A stretch of 64,000 nucleotides of DNA from an uncultured Bacilli bacterium (GCA_947627355.1 CANQVX010000008.1:17312-81311); one strand, 5' to 3'; shown: positions 55,689 through 63,816, counted from the stretch's first letter. Program-made: numbers and translations. Notes: generated from the letters alone by a model not told the origin.

Positions 55689-55729
55689 ACATTTTCAATG
55701 TACAAAAAAAAGAACATTGTAAAAAATGT
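55689..55729. promoter_or_regulatory. Paired ACATT-AATGT dyads upstream of the WYL gene
   Basis: ACATTTTCAATGT (55689-55701; 5-3-5) and ACATTGTAAAAAATGT (55714-55729; 5-6-5) are two dyads with the same half-sites. The first overlaps a minus-strand TACAAT-like -10 region just upstream of the WYL start. They are candidate autoregulatory sites. Confidence 0.45.
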
Positions 55730-55732
55730 CGA

Positions 55733-55760
55733 ATAAAAAAATCTAGGTCATCCCTAGATT
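55733..55760 (-). terminator. Intrinsic terminator of the small membrane protein gene
   Basis: On the minus strand AATCTAGG and CCTAGATT form an 8-bp stem with a 5-base loop, followed by TTTTTT. Confidence 0.8.
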
Positions 55761-55783
55761 CTTTCTTTTCTTTTTTTAAATTA

Positions 55784-56014
55784 TTAGTCAGCAAAAAGTA
55801 AGTGATTAACAACCAAGCAGCAAACAAGGTCAACCCAACCTAAGATTGTACCTGTTACAGGAATGATAGCTAAGATTAAACCAAGAATGTTTGTGCCTTT
55901 TGGCTTTTCAATGACTGCAGTAACTCTAACAACAATTTCAGTAATCCAGTTTACAACAGGGATTAAAAGAAGTAGAATTTGAACAAGTCTTGATTGTTTA
56001 TTAAACCATTTCAT
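55784..56014 (-). CDS. Small two-helix membrane protein, unknown function
   Basis: About 76 residues starting MKWFNKQSRLVQILLLLIPVVNW: one helix at about 10-33, a Lys/Pro loop (EKPKGT), and a second helix at about 43-70. GGGGAGGG lies at good distance from ATG 56014; upstream in-frame codons have no ribosome site and run into the promoter. It has its own promoter and terminator. I do not recognise the family; it may be a regulator or part of a stress response. Confidence 0.6.
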   Translation of the reverse strand: MKWFNKQSRLVQILLLLIPVVNWITEIVVRVTAVIEKPKGTNILGLILAIIPVTGTILGWVDLVCCLVVNHLLFAD

Positions 56015-56038
56015 AATTTTCGCCCTCCCCTTACTTAA

Positions 56039-56067
56039 AGTATATGCCAATAGCCCTAATTTTTCAA
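56039..56067 (-). promoter_or_regulatory. Promoter of the small membrane protein gene
   Basis: On the minus strand TTGAAA (56067-56062), 17 bases, TATACT (56044-56039). Confidence 0.7.
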
Positions 56068-56186
56068 TGAAAAAATACATTTTTTTGTCGGTAAGGTCAA
56101 GAAAAGTTAGTAGAAAACAAATAAAAATTTTTAATTTGTAAAAAATGTTAAATTTATTACTTAAATTTTATATAATTCGACTGATT

Positions 56187-56897
56187 TTACACTTTAGGTA
56201 ATGACTTAACAAATTCAAGTAAACCTTTTATATCAGACATATATTTTGCATCTAATGGAAGATTCTTACGATTGATTAATGAATCAGTTACTAGATAACA
56301 ATCAATGTTTAATTTTTGAATGATTCCATCTTCTAAGACATCATTTCCAATCATTAATATTTCATTGTTATTAAGTTTAAATTTGTCGATAACTTCTTGA
56401 TAATATTTAAGATTAGGCTTTGAATAATGACAATTTTCATAAGTAGTTACTATTCTAAAATCATTTTTATTTAAACCTGCCCATTTAATTCTTTGAAAGG
56501 TTGCAATTTTTGGAAAGATAGGGTTAGTTGTTAAATATAAGTTATAGCCTTTAGAAATCAAAGTATCAATTATTTCTTTGGCTTCTTTTTTTAAATAACA
56601 GCTTTCTTTAACAAATTCAAAATCATTTAAATAGAATTTATCAAATAAAGGTGCATGATTTTCTTTGTTATATCCTACTTTATTGTTCAATATTTCCCAA
56701 AACATTTCTTCGTTTGTCTTACTACCATCATTTAAAACCATAGCAGCAGTGCCTTCTTCAATTAAATCAACACTTAAATTCACTAAGTTATTTTTATAAG
56801 CAAAACCTAATAAATATTTAAAGTAGAGATGAAGAAATTTTTCTTCATCCATACCAAGTAAAGTTCCATCTAAATCAAAAAATATATCTTTATACAT
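56187..56897 (-). CDS. HAD-superfamily hydrolase
   Basis: 236 residues with motif I FFDLDGTLLG (nucleophile and acid/base Asp), motif II LTTNP, the Lys of motif III in YSKPNLKYY and motif IV GNDVLEDG. An alpha-helical C1 cap lies between motifs I and II, so it resembles phosphoglycolate or beta-phosphoglucomutase-type enzymes; the substrate is unknown. It starts two bases after degV, in a marR-degV-HAD operon. Confidence 0.85.
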   Translation of the reverse strand: MYKDIFFDLDGTLLGMDEEKFLHLYFKYLLGFAYKNNLVNLSVDLIEEGTAAMVLNDGSKTNEEMFWEILNNKVGYNKENHAPLFDKFYLNDFEFVKESCYLKKEAKEIIDTLISKGYNLYLTTNPIFPKIATFQRIKWAGLNKNDFRIVTTYENCHYSKPNLKYYQEVIDKFKLNNNEILMIGNDVLEDGIIQKLNIDCYLVTDSLINRKNLPLDAKYMSDIKGLLEFVKSLPKV

Positions 56898-56899
56898 AA

Positions 56900-57742
56900 T
56901 TACTTTTCCTTTGCTACATAAACTATAATGCTGGCATTAGTTCCAACATGAACACCAATTACTGGGCTGATTTCTTCAATTGTATAGTTATCAATTGTAA
57001 GTTTTTCTGTTGCTTTTTGAATCAATTGTTTCATACCTTCATCAGTCATACAATAACCAAACATAACTGGGTAATTATTATCGATTCCATCGGCAATTGT
57101 TTCATCTACAATGAAGTTTAAAGCTTTGTTTAACCCATGCTTTTTACCATATGATAATAAGGTTCCATCATTATCAAATGAAATAAGTGGTTTGATATTT
57201 AAAAGAGTTCCAATTACAGCCGTTGAACGTTTAATTCTACCACCTCTTAAAAAGGCATCAAGAGTATCAACAGCGGCTCTTAATTTAATGCGGTCTCTTA
57301 AATCATTGATATGTTTTACTAATTCATTTGCTTCTAGTTTATCTTTATATTTAATTGCTTCTAAGACTAGAAACTTTTCAACTTGAATGGTACCTCTTGA
57401 ATCAATAACATGAATGTTTTCATAACCAACTTGAGATTTAGCAAGACAAGCTGTTTCATATGATCCTGATATTTTTGAAGAAAGCAAAATTAAGATGATG
57501 GTATCATTGTTTTCTTTTGCTTGTTCAAACATTTCAAGCCATAAGTTAAATGGTGGTTGACTTGTTGTTGGAAAAACATTTGAAGTCTTAAGTTTTTCAT
57601 AAAATTGTTTGGCATTGATATCAATGCAATCGCGATAACTTTCTTTACCAAAATTAATAATTAAAGGAATAATTTCAACACCTAATTTCTTTCCTTCTTC
57701 AACACTTATATCACATGATGAATCAGCAATAATTCTAACCAT
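56900..57742 (-). CDS. DegV-family fatty-acid-binding protein
   Basis: 280 residues: VRIIADSSCDISVEEGKKLGVEIIPL at the start, TSQPPFNLW, LSSKISGSYETA and the RIKRSTAVIGTLLNIKPLISF segment are typical DegV. DegV/FakB proteins hold a fatty acid for phosphorylation by FakA. The GGGGGA ribosome site lies at the 3' end of the MarR gene, which overlaps it by eight bases. A MarR partner (FabT-like) would fit fatty-acid-responsive control, but that is inference. Confidence 0.9.
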   Translation of the reverse strand: MVRIIADSSCDISVEEGKKLGVEIIPLIINFGKESYRDCIDINAKQFYEKLKTSNVFPTTSQPPFNLWLEMFEQAKENNDTIILILLSSKISGSYETACLAKSQVGYENIHVIDSRGTIQVEKFLVLEAIKYKDKLEANELVKHINDLRDRIKLRAAVDTLDAFLRGGRIKRSTAVIGTLLNIKPLISFDNDGTLLSYGKKHGLNKALNFIVDETIADGIDNNYPVMFGYCMTDEGMKQLIQKATEKLTIDNYTIEEISPVIGVHVGTNASIIVYVAKEK

Positions 57743-58178
57743 TTTGTTTGTCCCCCTTTAATGCTACATCAACTACTTCTTTTAAAATGTTTTGTAATTG
57801 TTGTTTTTTATTTTCATCTAAATATTCAACTATCTTATCAATGATAAACATCCCTCGATAATCATTACGGTTATAGAAATCAAGAAATTTATCACTAACT
57901 TGAAGATATGAAACTCTTTTATCACTATCAGATACTTTTTTGATAATAAAGCCTTTTTTAACTAACTTTTTAATCTTATAAGCGGCATTAGGATAAGATA
58001 TGTTAATAAAACTACTAAACTTTGAAATCGTTGGATTTTTAAGTAAATAAATCGTTTCTAAACAATAAAAATCAAAGGCTGATAGAAATTCTTCGCTTTC
58101 GTTAATTTCGTTAAATAGCCTTTGATAGAATTGTAATTTGTAGTTCTCATATAATTGTTGAAAATATGTTTGAATCAT
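57735..58178 (-). CDS. MarR-family transcriptional regulator
   Basis: 147 residues; the winged helix FSSFINISYPNAAYKIKKLVKKGFIIKKVSDSDKRVSYLQVS has the MarR wing signature D-x-R. FabT-like regulators have this size. A promoter with consensus TTGACA-17-TAAAAT lies upstream and is followed directly by an 8-2-8 dyad, so autorepression is likely. It overlaps degV, whose family binds fatty acids. Confidence 0.85.
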   Translation of the reverse strand: MIQTYFQQLYENYKLQFYQRLFNEINESEEFLSAFDFYCLETIYLLKNPTISKFSSFINISYPNAAYKIKKLVKKGFIIKKVSDSDKRVSYLQVSDKFLDFYNRNDYRGMFIIDKIVEYLDENKKQQLQNILKEVVDVALKGDKQNG

Positions 58179-58198
58179 TTAAATCAATCCCTTCAATT

Positions 58199-58216
58199 AG
58201 TTAAAAAATTTTAACT
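58199..58216. promoter_or_regulatory. MarR operator dyad
   Basis: AGTTAAAAAATTTTAACT is a perfect 8-2-8 inverted repeat just downstream of the minus-strand -10 box. The half-site AGTTAAAAT recurs overlapping the -10 itself. Confidence 0.65.
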
Positions 58217-58221
58217 ATTTC

Positions 58222-58250
58222 ATTTTAACTTATGAAAGGGCGTTTGTCAA
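58222..58250 (-). promoter_or_regulatory. Promoter of marR-degV-HAD
   Basis: On the minus strand TTGACA (58250-58245), 17 bases, TAAAAT (58227-58222). Confidence 0.8.
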
Positions 58251-58254
58251 TAGA

Positions 58255-58281
58255 TAAAAAAAGACTTATTGCTAAGCCTTC
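58255..58281 (-). terminator. Intrinsic terminator after mntP
   Basis: On the minus strand AAGGCTTA and TAAGTCTT (one G-U pair) with loop GCAA are followed by a T run. Confidence 0.75.
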
Positions 58282-58283
58282 TT

Positions 58284-58841
58284 TTAAAATACATTCAAAT
58301 GTTCAAGTAAAATTTTAACTCCAATTAAAATTAATATGATTCCACCGATAATTTGTGCTGGTTTTTGAAATTTAGAACCAAATAAATTACCAAGTTTAAC
58401 ACCTATAAAGCTTAAAATAAAAGTTATCACACCAATAATTAAAATAGCAAGATAGATAGAAGTGTTTAGAACTGAAAAAGTAATACCTACAGCTAAGGCA
58501 TCAATACTAGTAGCTAAGGCTAAAACAATCATAACCTTGAAACTAAATGAATCATCAAGGTTTTCTTCTTTTTTAAAGGCTTCTATTATCATTTTAATGC
58601 CAAGAATTAATAAAAGACCAAAGGCAATCCAATGATCAACATTTTTAATTAAATGTTCAAATTGACTGCCAAGTAAATAACCTATTAATGGCATAATCGC
58701 TTGAAATAAACCAAAGTATAAGCCGGCAATTAATGCCTTTTTACCGACAGATTTATTACATGCAAGACCTTTACAGATAGATACTGCAAAAGCATCCATT
58801 GCAAGTCCAATAGCAAGTATAATTATTTCTATAATGCTCAA
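58284..58841 (-). CDS. mntP: Manganese efflux pump MntP
   Basis: 185 residues, six helices, with the two MntP repeats and their conserved Asp residues: GLAMDAFAVSICKGL and ATSIDALAVGITFSV. It exports Mn2+. It lies 31 bases after the P-type ATPase gene, so both are under the same yybP-ykoY-type riboswitch. MntP genes are classic members of that riboswitch regulon. Confidence 0.93.
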   Translation of the reverse strand: MSIIEIIILAIGLAMDAFAVSICKGLACNKSVGKKALIAGLYFGLFQAIMPLIGYLLGSQFEHLIKNVDHWIAFGLLLILGIKMIIEAFKKEENLDDSFSFKVMIVLALATSIDALAVGITFSVLNTSIYLAILIIGVITFILSFIGVKLGNLFGSKFQKPAQIIGGIILILIGVKILLEHLNVF

Positions 58842-58872
58842 GCAGTATCATCCTTTCTATAAAACATATGTT

Positions 58873-61512
58873 TTATTTTTTATTAATATTTCTTTGAATT
58901 AACTTAATGATTTCAACAATTGGAATAATTGAAATAGCAAAAGCAAGAGCTACTAAATATTCAACAAATGAAATAGCTTCAAAATGGAAGATTGGTAAAT
59001 AGATAACAGCTGTAGTTAAAGCAAGGGCGCCAAGTGCTGCTAACCATAAAATCTTATTTTGATTTTTAATAGTAAAAATTGATTTTCTTCTAGAACGTAA
59101 ATTGAATGAATGGAATATTTCAACTAATGATAAAGTTAAAAAGGCCATTGTCATACCATCATTACTTTGAATAAAGGCAAATCTATGAGTAGGACCTAAA
59201 TAACAACCCATTAAATAAGCAAGTAAAGTTATAGAAGAAATAATAATTCCTTGTAAAGCAATATCTAACCACATGTGGTTTGAAAAGATGCCATCTTTTG
59301 AATTTCTAGGTTGTCTATTCATGATGCCATCTTCTTTCCTTTCCATTCCAAGAGCAATGGCAGGAACACAATCAGTGATTAAATTAATCCATAATAAATG
59401 AACAGGTTTTAAAATATTAAAGCCAATTAAAGTTGCAACAAATATTGCAATAACTTCAGCCATATTAGAAGATAATAAGAATTGAATAGTCTTACGAATA
59501 TTATCGTATACTCTTCTACCTTCTTCAACAGCTGATACAATAGTAGCAAAGTTATCATCGGCTAAAACCATATCAGCCACATTTTTAGTGACATCAGTAC
59601 CAGTAATACCCATACCAACACCAATATCAGCATTTTTAATGGATGGAGCATCATTTACTCCATCACCAGTCATAGCTGTAATCTTGCCTTTCTTTTTCCA
59701 AGCATTTACGATTCTTACTTTATGTTCTGGTTGTACACGAGCATAAACACTATATTTTTCAATGTTTTCAAATAATTCATCATCGCTCATTTCATTGAGT
59801 TCATTACCAGTTATAACTTGATTTTCATTATCAATGATTAATAAGTTTTTAGCTATTGCCATAGCGGTATCTTTATGGTCACCAGTAATCATAATAGGTC
59901 TAATTCCAGCAGCTCTACATTGTAAAATAGCATCTTTTACTTCTTCACGTACTGGATCAATCATGCCAGTTAAACCAACATAACATAAATCAGATTCAAT
60001 ACTAGCTATATCATTATTAGGCAAACCATTTTTATATTCTTTAATGGCTGCACATAAAACTCTTAAGGCTTGATTTGCCATGCGATGGTTTTCAGCAAGT
60101 ATTTGTTTTTTAGTTTCTTCATCTAATGGAAGCGTTTTTCCATCTTTATATATATAACTGCATTTCTTAAGTACTTCATCAGGAGCACCTTTAGTTAATT
60201 GAATAAGATTTTTATCATTATCTTCAAAGATAATAGACATCATCTTTCTTAATGAATCAAATGGAGCTTCCATAACTCGATGATATTTATTTTTTAATTC
60301 AGTTTTATTTAAACCTAATTTATAACCATAATTTACTAAAGCACATTCAGTAGGTTCACCTACAGCCACATGATTTTCATCAAGTTCAGCATCTGTACAC
60401 ATTGTCATTGCAAAACCTAGAAGTCTTTCATCATCACCAACATGTTCCACAACAGTCATCTTATTTTGAGTTAAAGTTCCCGTTTTGTCCGAACAAATTA
60501 TTTGTGTGCAACCTAAAGTTTCAACAGCTGTAAGCTTACGAATAATAGCATTTCGTTTAGACATATTAGTAACACCAATACTTAAAACGATAGTTACAAC
60601 AGCAACTAATCCTTCAGGAATTGCAGCAACTGCTAAACTTACAGCAATCATGAAGGTGTTAAGTACAGACTTACCAGTTATTGTATGAATTGAAGCATAT
60701 TCACGAAGTAATGAAACACCAAATATGATGACACAAATGGCTAGTACTACAATACTTAAAATCTTACTTAATTGATTTAATTTCTTTTGAAGTGGTGTTG
60801 CTTCTTCTTTTGCTTCACTTAAAGCATTAGCAATCTTTCCCATTTCGGTATTCATACCAGTAGCAACGATTACTGCCTTTGCTCTACCATAGACTACATT
60901 ACTACCCATATATAACATATTTTTACGATCGCCTAAAAGGACATCTTTATTATCATTTACTTCGATTCTATCGACAATTTTGTTAACCGGAACAGATTCG
61001 CCAGTAAGGGCAGCTTCTTCGACTTTTAAGCTAGCACATTCAATTATTCTAGCATCAGCTGGTATAGCATCACCGGCTTCAAGTAAAATGATATCACCAA
61101 CCACTAAATTTTCACTTTCTAGAATTGTCATTTGATTATCACGTAATACTTTGGTTGTTGCTTTTGACATTTCTTGCAAGGCTTCAATTGCTTTTTCGGC
61201 TTTGTTTTCTTGAACAACTCCAAGAACGGCATTAATGATAACAACAACTAGAATAATAATGACATCAATAAATGATTCATCAGCAACAATTGCAGTAACA
61301 AGTGAAATAATAGCTGCTACAATTAAAATGATTACCATTGGATCTAATAGTTCTTTAAAAAAGCGAATAATCCATGGTGTCTTTTTTGCTTCAACCAGCT
61401 TATTTTTGCCGTTTTGCTCGAGTCTTTTTAAAGCTTCTTCGTTAGTTAATCCTACTTCAGTCGTATCATTTTCTTTTAATACTTCTTTATAAGATTTCAA
61501 GTACTCTTTCAT
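58873..61512 (-). CDS. P-type cation ATPase, probable Mn2+/Ca2+ exporter
   Basis: About 879 residues of the P2A class: LTGESVPVN (actuator), PEGL in helix 4 (AAIPEGLVAVVTIVLSIG), CSDKTGTLTQNKM (phosphorylated Asp), MITGDHKDTA, TGDGVNDAP and ten predicted helices. By sequence it would be named a calcium-transporting ATPase, but the yybP-ykoY leader and co-transcribed mntP point to Mn2+ export, like lactococcal YoaB or streptococcal MgtA. Start 61512 is used because GAGAGG is nine bases upstream; the ATG at 61521 touches it. Confidence 0.88.
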   Translation of the reverse strand: MKEYLKSYKEVLKENDTTEVGLTNEEALKRLEQNGKNKLVEAKKTPWIIRFFKELLDPMVIILIVAAIISLVTAIVADESFIDVIIILVVVIINAVLGVVQENKAEKAIEALQEMSKATTKVLRDNQMTILESENLVVGDIILLEAGDAIPADARIIECASLKVEEAALTGESVPVNKIVDRIEVNDNKDVLLGDRKNMLYMGSNVVYGRAKAVIVATGMNTEMGKIANALSEAKEEATPLQKKLNQLSKILSIVVLAICVIIFGVSLLREYASIHTITGKSVLNTFMIAVSLAVAAIPEGLVAVVTIVLSIGVTNMSKRNAIIRKLTAVETLGCTQIICSDKTGTLTQNKMTVVEHVGDDERLLGFAMTMCTDAELDENHVAVGEPTECALVNYGYKLGLNKTELKNKYHRVMEAPFDSLRKMMSIIFEDNDKNLIQLTKGAPDEVLKKCSYIYKDGKTLPLDEETKKQILAENHRMANQALRVLCAAIKEYKNGLPNNDIASIESDLCYVGLTGMIDPVREEVKDAILQCRAAGIRPIMITGDHKDTAMAIAKNLLIIDNENQVITGNELNEMSDDELFENIEKYSVYARVQPEHKVRIVNAWKKKGKITAMTGDGVNDAPSIKNADIGVGMGITGTDVTKNVADMVLADDNFATIVSAVEEGRRVYDNIRKTIQFLLSSNMAEVIAIFVATLIGFNILKPVHLLWINLITDCVPAIALGMERKEDGIMNRQPRNSKDGIFSNHMWLDIALQGIIISSITLLAYLMGCYLGPTHRFAFIQSNDGMTMAFLTLSLVEIFHSFNLRSRRKSIFTIKNQNKILWLAALGALALTTAVIYLPIFHFEAISFVEYLVALAFAISIIPIVEIIKLIQRNINKK

Positions 61513-61534
61513 TTTATCCATCCTCTCATAAATT

Positions 61535-61569
61535 AAAAAACTCAGATATCTTTGTTATACCTGAGTTTT
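61535..61569 (-). terminator. Riboswitch-controlled terminator hairpin
   Basis: On the minus strand AAAACTCAGGTAT and ATATCTGAGTTTT form a stem followed by a T tract, between the aptamer and the ATPase start. It is the likely expression platform; the upstream segment 61570-61613 forms an alternative hairpin (CATGTAT...ATACATG) and contains ACTCA that could compete. Confidence 0.7.
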
Positions 61570-61613
61570 GAATGTTTTATTCAAGATTCATGTATAGCAA
61601 AGAAATGCAATAC

Positions 61614-61709
61614 ATGAGTCTCATTATCTAAGACAAGCCAGAGTGATCTAAAATCAAACAGGATGTTGACTTTGTCCCGTACTTAGTACGTTAATTACTC
61701 CCTCACACG
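61614..61709 (-). promoter_or_regulatory. yybP-ykoY-type manganese riboswitch aptamer
   Basis: Read on the minus strand the leader contains the family pieces in order: GTGTGAGGGAGTAA (5' loop L1), a GTAC-type stem (CGTACTAAGTACG), ACAAAGTCAACATCCTG, a ~15-base apical stem, CTCTGGCTTGTC, then AATGAGACTCA closing the element. These match the known layout GGGGAGUA...ACAAAGUCAACA...GGCUUGU...GAGAC. A terminator hairpin follows. Genes downstream are a P-type ATPase and mntP, typical targets. Confidence 0.75.
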
Positions 61710-61714
61710 AAATA

Positions 61715-61743
61715 ATTTTAATCTTATATAAATGAATTGTCAA
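61715..61743 (-). promoter_or_regulatory. Promoter of the riboswitch-ATPase-mntP operon
   Basis: On the minus strand TTGACA (61743-61738), 17 bases, TAAAAT (61720-61715). Transcription would start just upstream of the aptamer. Confidence 0.8.
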
Positions 61744-61762
61744 AAGTTTTATGATTAACTTT

Positions 61763-62293
61763 TTATTTTTTTAACATATAAAATTGTAGTGCACAAATTG
61801 TTTTGGCATCTTTTATTGTGTTAGAAGCAATTAATTGTTTGATTTCATCAAGAGATGCTTCTAATACTTCGACAAATTCATTTTCATCTAGGTTTTGCTT
61901 AGTTTTAACTAAATCTCTTGCTTCATATAAATAGATGATTTCATCAGTATAAGCACAACTAGGATAAATATAGCCAAGATATTTTAAGGTGTTAGCATGA
62001 TATCCTGTTTCTTCTTCAAGTTCTCTAATAGCTGCTTTATCTTCATCTTCATTTTTATCGATTTTACCGGCAGGAAATTCATAAAGCACTTCATCACAAG
62101 GATATCGATATTGTCTTTCTAGTAGCACTTTATTATTGCTTAAAAAGGCTATAATGCAAACGGCTTTTGAATGTTTTATATATTCTCTAGTGGTTTCTTT
62201 TCCATCAGGGCATATAACTGTATCTTCAAAAACATTTAACAGTTTACCTTGATAGACATTTTTACTACTCTTTTTTGTTTCTTTTAAGTTCAT
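61763..62293 (-). CDS. Nudix hydrolase, ADP-ribose pyrophosphatase type
   Basis: 176 residues with an intact Nudix box (GKIDKNEDEDKAAIRELEEETG; G-x5-E-x7-R-E-x2-E-E-x-G) and the upstream RYPCDEVLYEFPAGKID arrangement of ADP-ribose pyrophosphatases (NudF/YqkG). It hydrolyses ADP-ribose or related sugar nucleotides. It lies 15 bases after the ZIP gene and before the riboswitch promoter, so it is probably co-transcribed with the transporter. Confidence 0.88.
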   Translation of the reverse strand: MNLKETKKSSKNVYQGKLLNVFEDTVICPDGKETTREYIKHSKAVCIIAFLSNNKVLLERQYRYPCDEVLYEFPAGKIDKNEDEDKAAIRELEEETGYHANTLKYLGYIYPSCAYTDEIIYLYEARDLVKTKQNLDENEFVEVLEASLDEIKQLIASNTIKDAKTICALQFYMLKK

Positions 62294-62308
62294 GATATCA
62301 AATCCTTT

Positions 62309-63142
62309 TTATAAAATTAAAACTAAACTACCAATTAATATTCCAAGTAAAAGGAATAAAGAGATATATTTTGATTTGGTTAGATAATATGCTTGAGGTA
62401 ATAGTTCGGTGAATATGATATATAAAATAGCACCAACAGCAAAAGCTAACATAATCATTAAAACTATTGCGTTTATTGTACCAAATAGATAGCCACAAAC
62501 AGCACCAATTAATAATGGTAAAGAACTTAAAATGCCGATAAAAACGATATTTTTCTTTTTCATATTAGCTTGAATAAATGGCATTGCCATTGATATTCCA
62601 ACAATGATATTGTGAAGGCCAATCAAGATAGCAAAGATATATTTGGTTGCTTCTTTTTTTTCTAAAGCAAATGTTACACCTAAAGATATACCTTCTGGGA
62701 AGTTATGAATACACATAGCAATAAATAGAATTAAACCAGCATGGAATAAATGTTTTTTATCATGATGTTCTTCAGTGTTTTCAATAAACAAGTAAGCATG
62801 AGCCCTATCATGACATACATGATGAGCTTCATCAACGTGACATTCATGGTCATGTCTATGATGTGAGCAATGATCAAATAAAGTATGTAAAAAGAAAATC
62901 ACAAAAAAGAAAGCAAAGATGATAAGTAAAATCCATGCAAAATTGAAATTCTTTTGTTTACTAATTTCAATCAATTCTGGAAATAAATCGATAAAGCAGA
63001 TGCTTATCATGCTACCTGACGCAAATGCTAAAAAGAAACTAGTTACTTTTGAATTTTCTTTTTTAATAAATAATGCAATTAAAGTACCAATTAAGGTAAA
63101 TAATGTTGATACTATAAACGCAATAATAATTAACTTTAACAT
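62309..63142 (-). CDS. ZIP-family divalent metal transporter
   Basis: About 277 residues, eight helices, with the ZIP metal site HNFPEGISLGVTFAL in helix 4 and GLHNIIVGISMAMP in helix 5. The loop between helices 3 and 4 is strongly His-rich (HTLFDHCSHHRHDHECHVDEAHH), typical of zinc binding. It imports Zn2+ or other divalent ions, including possibly Mn2+. Start 63142 is chosen because AAGGAG is nine bases upstream; an ATG at 63151 overlaps it. Next to the manganese efflux operon it forms a metal-homeostasis cluster. Confidence 0.88.
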   Translation of the reverse strand: MLKLIIIAFIVSTLFTLIGTLIALFIKKENSKVTSFFLAFASGSMISICFIDLFPELIEISKQKNFNFAWILLIIFAFFFVIFFLHTLFDHCSHHRHDHECHVDEAHHVCHDRAHAYLFIENTEEHHDKKHLFHAGLILFIAMCIHNFPEGISLGVTFALEKKEATKYIFAILIGLHNIIVGISMAMPFIQANMKKKNIVFIGILSSLPLLIGAVCGYLFGTINAIVLMIMLAFAVGAILYIIFTELLPQAYYLTKSKYISLFLLLGILIGSLVLIL

Positions 63143-63172
63143 TAAAAGCATCTCCTTAGTTTTCCACTAATA

Positions 63173-63200
63173 AGTATACATGAAATTAAAATAATTTCAT
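63173..63200 (-). promoter_or_regulatory. ZIP gene promoter region with operator-like dyad
   Basis: A minus-strand -10 (TATACT, 63178-63173) is immediately preceded by ATGAAATTA-AAA-TAATTTCAT (63180-63200), a perfect 9-3-9 dyad in the -10/-35 spacer. This is a typical spot for a metal-responsive repressor (Fur/DtxR-like; inference). Confidence 0.5.
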
Positions 63201-63272
63201 CTATTTATTTTTTGTTTTAAAAATTTTCTTGCTACTTTTGCTAGCGAAATCAACAATTTTTTGAATTTGTAC

Positions 63273-63301
63273 TTGAAAGGCGATTTTTTTTATGTTAATA
63301 T
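63273..63301 (+). promoter_or_regulatory. Promoter of the tRNA cluster
   Basis: TTGAAA (63273-63278), 17 bases, TAATAT (63296-63301), 29 bases before tRNA-Asn. A CACGTAA/TTACGTG hairpin (63309-63324) lies in the leader. Confidence 0.65.
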
Positions 63302-63330
63302 ATACGAGCACGTAAGTTTACGTGTTATTT

Positions 63331-63406
63331 GCCTTGTTAGCTCAATCGGTAGAGCAACCGGCTGTTAACCGGTAGGTCGTGGGTTCAAGTCCCTCACAAG
63401 GCGCCA
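63331..63406 (+). tRNA. tRNA-Asn (GTT)
   Basis: A 76-base cloverleaf including encoded CCA: acceptor GCCTTGT/ACAAGGC, D-arm AGCTCAATCGGTAGAGC, anticodon stem CCGGC with loop TGTTAAC (anticodon GTT), T-arm GTGGGTTCAAGTCCCTC. Confidence 0.95.
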
Positions 63407-63487
63407 GTGGCCTGTTGGAGAAGTGGCTTAACTCACATGCCTTTCACGCATGCATTTTCACGAGTTCGAATCTCGTACAGGTCACCA
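63407..63487 (+). tRNA. tRNA-Glu (TTC)
   Basis: It starts on the base after the tRNA-Asn CCA. Acceptor GTGGCCT/AGGTCAC (one G-U), anticodon stem CATGC/GCATG with loop CTTTCAC (anticodon TTC), T-arm ACGAGTTCGAATCTCGT, encoded CCA. The zero-length spacer implies processing by RNase P right at the upstream CCA. Confidence 0.9.
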
Positions 63488-63494
63488 TTTTTAT

Positions 63495-63570
63495 GCCGAC
63501 TTAGCTCAATTGGTAGAGCAACTGATTTGTAATCAGTAGGTTGTGGGTTCAATTCCTATAGTCGGCACCA
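63495..63570 (+). tRNA. tRNA-Thr (TGT)
   Basis: 76-base cloverleaf with acceptor GCCGACT/AGTCGGC, D-arm AGCTCAATTGGTAGAGC, anticodon stem CTGAT/ATCAG with TTGTAA loop (anticodon TGT), T-arm GTGGGTTCAATTCCTAT, encoded CCA. Confidence 0.95.
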
Positions 63571-63587
63571 TTTTTTTAATTTATTTC

Positions 63588-63671
63588 GCACCTGTGGCGG
63601 AATTGGCAGACGCACCAGACTTAGGATCTGGCGCCTTGTGCGTGGGGGTTCAAGTCCCTTCAGGTGCACCA
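63588..63671 (+). tRNA. tRNA-Leu (TAG)
   Basis: 84-base class II tRNA with long variable arm (GCGCCTTGTGCGTGG region), acceptor GCACCTG/CAGGTGC, anticodon stem CCAGA/TCTGG with loop CTTAGGA (anticodon TAG), T-arm GGGGTTCAAGTCCCT, encoded CCA. Confidence 0.95.
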
Positions 63672-63680
63672 GTTGTATTC

Positions 63681-63707
63681 AAAAAGTCCTAAATTTAGGA
63701 CTTTTTT
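63681..63707 (+). terminator. Terminator of the tRNA operon
   Basis: AAAAAGTCCTAAATTTAGGACTTTTTT is a perfect palindromic hairpin with a T run. Confidence 0.9.
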
Positions 63708-63739
63708 ATTTTGCTTTATAGCCAAATTATAGTTGGTTT

Positions 63740-63816
63740 GTATACGTCAAAATTTTACACCCACTTACAAAAAAAGTCAGCCCTAGATAACCCAAGGCTG
63801 ATTTTTAATTTCCAAT
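63740..63816. repeat. 77-bp exact direct repeat, copy 1
   Basis: Begins GTATACGTCAAAATTTTACA and ends AATTTCCAAT; identical to 63924-64000 with a period of 184 bases. Confidence 0.95.
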
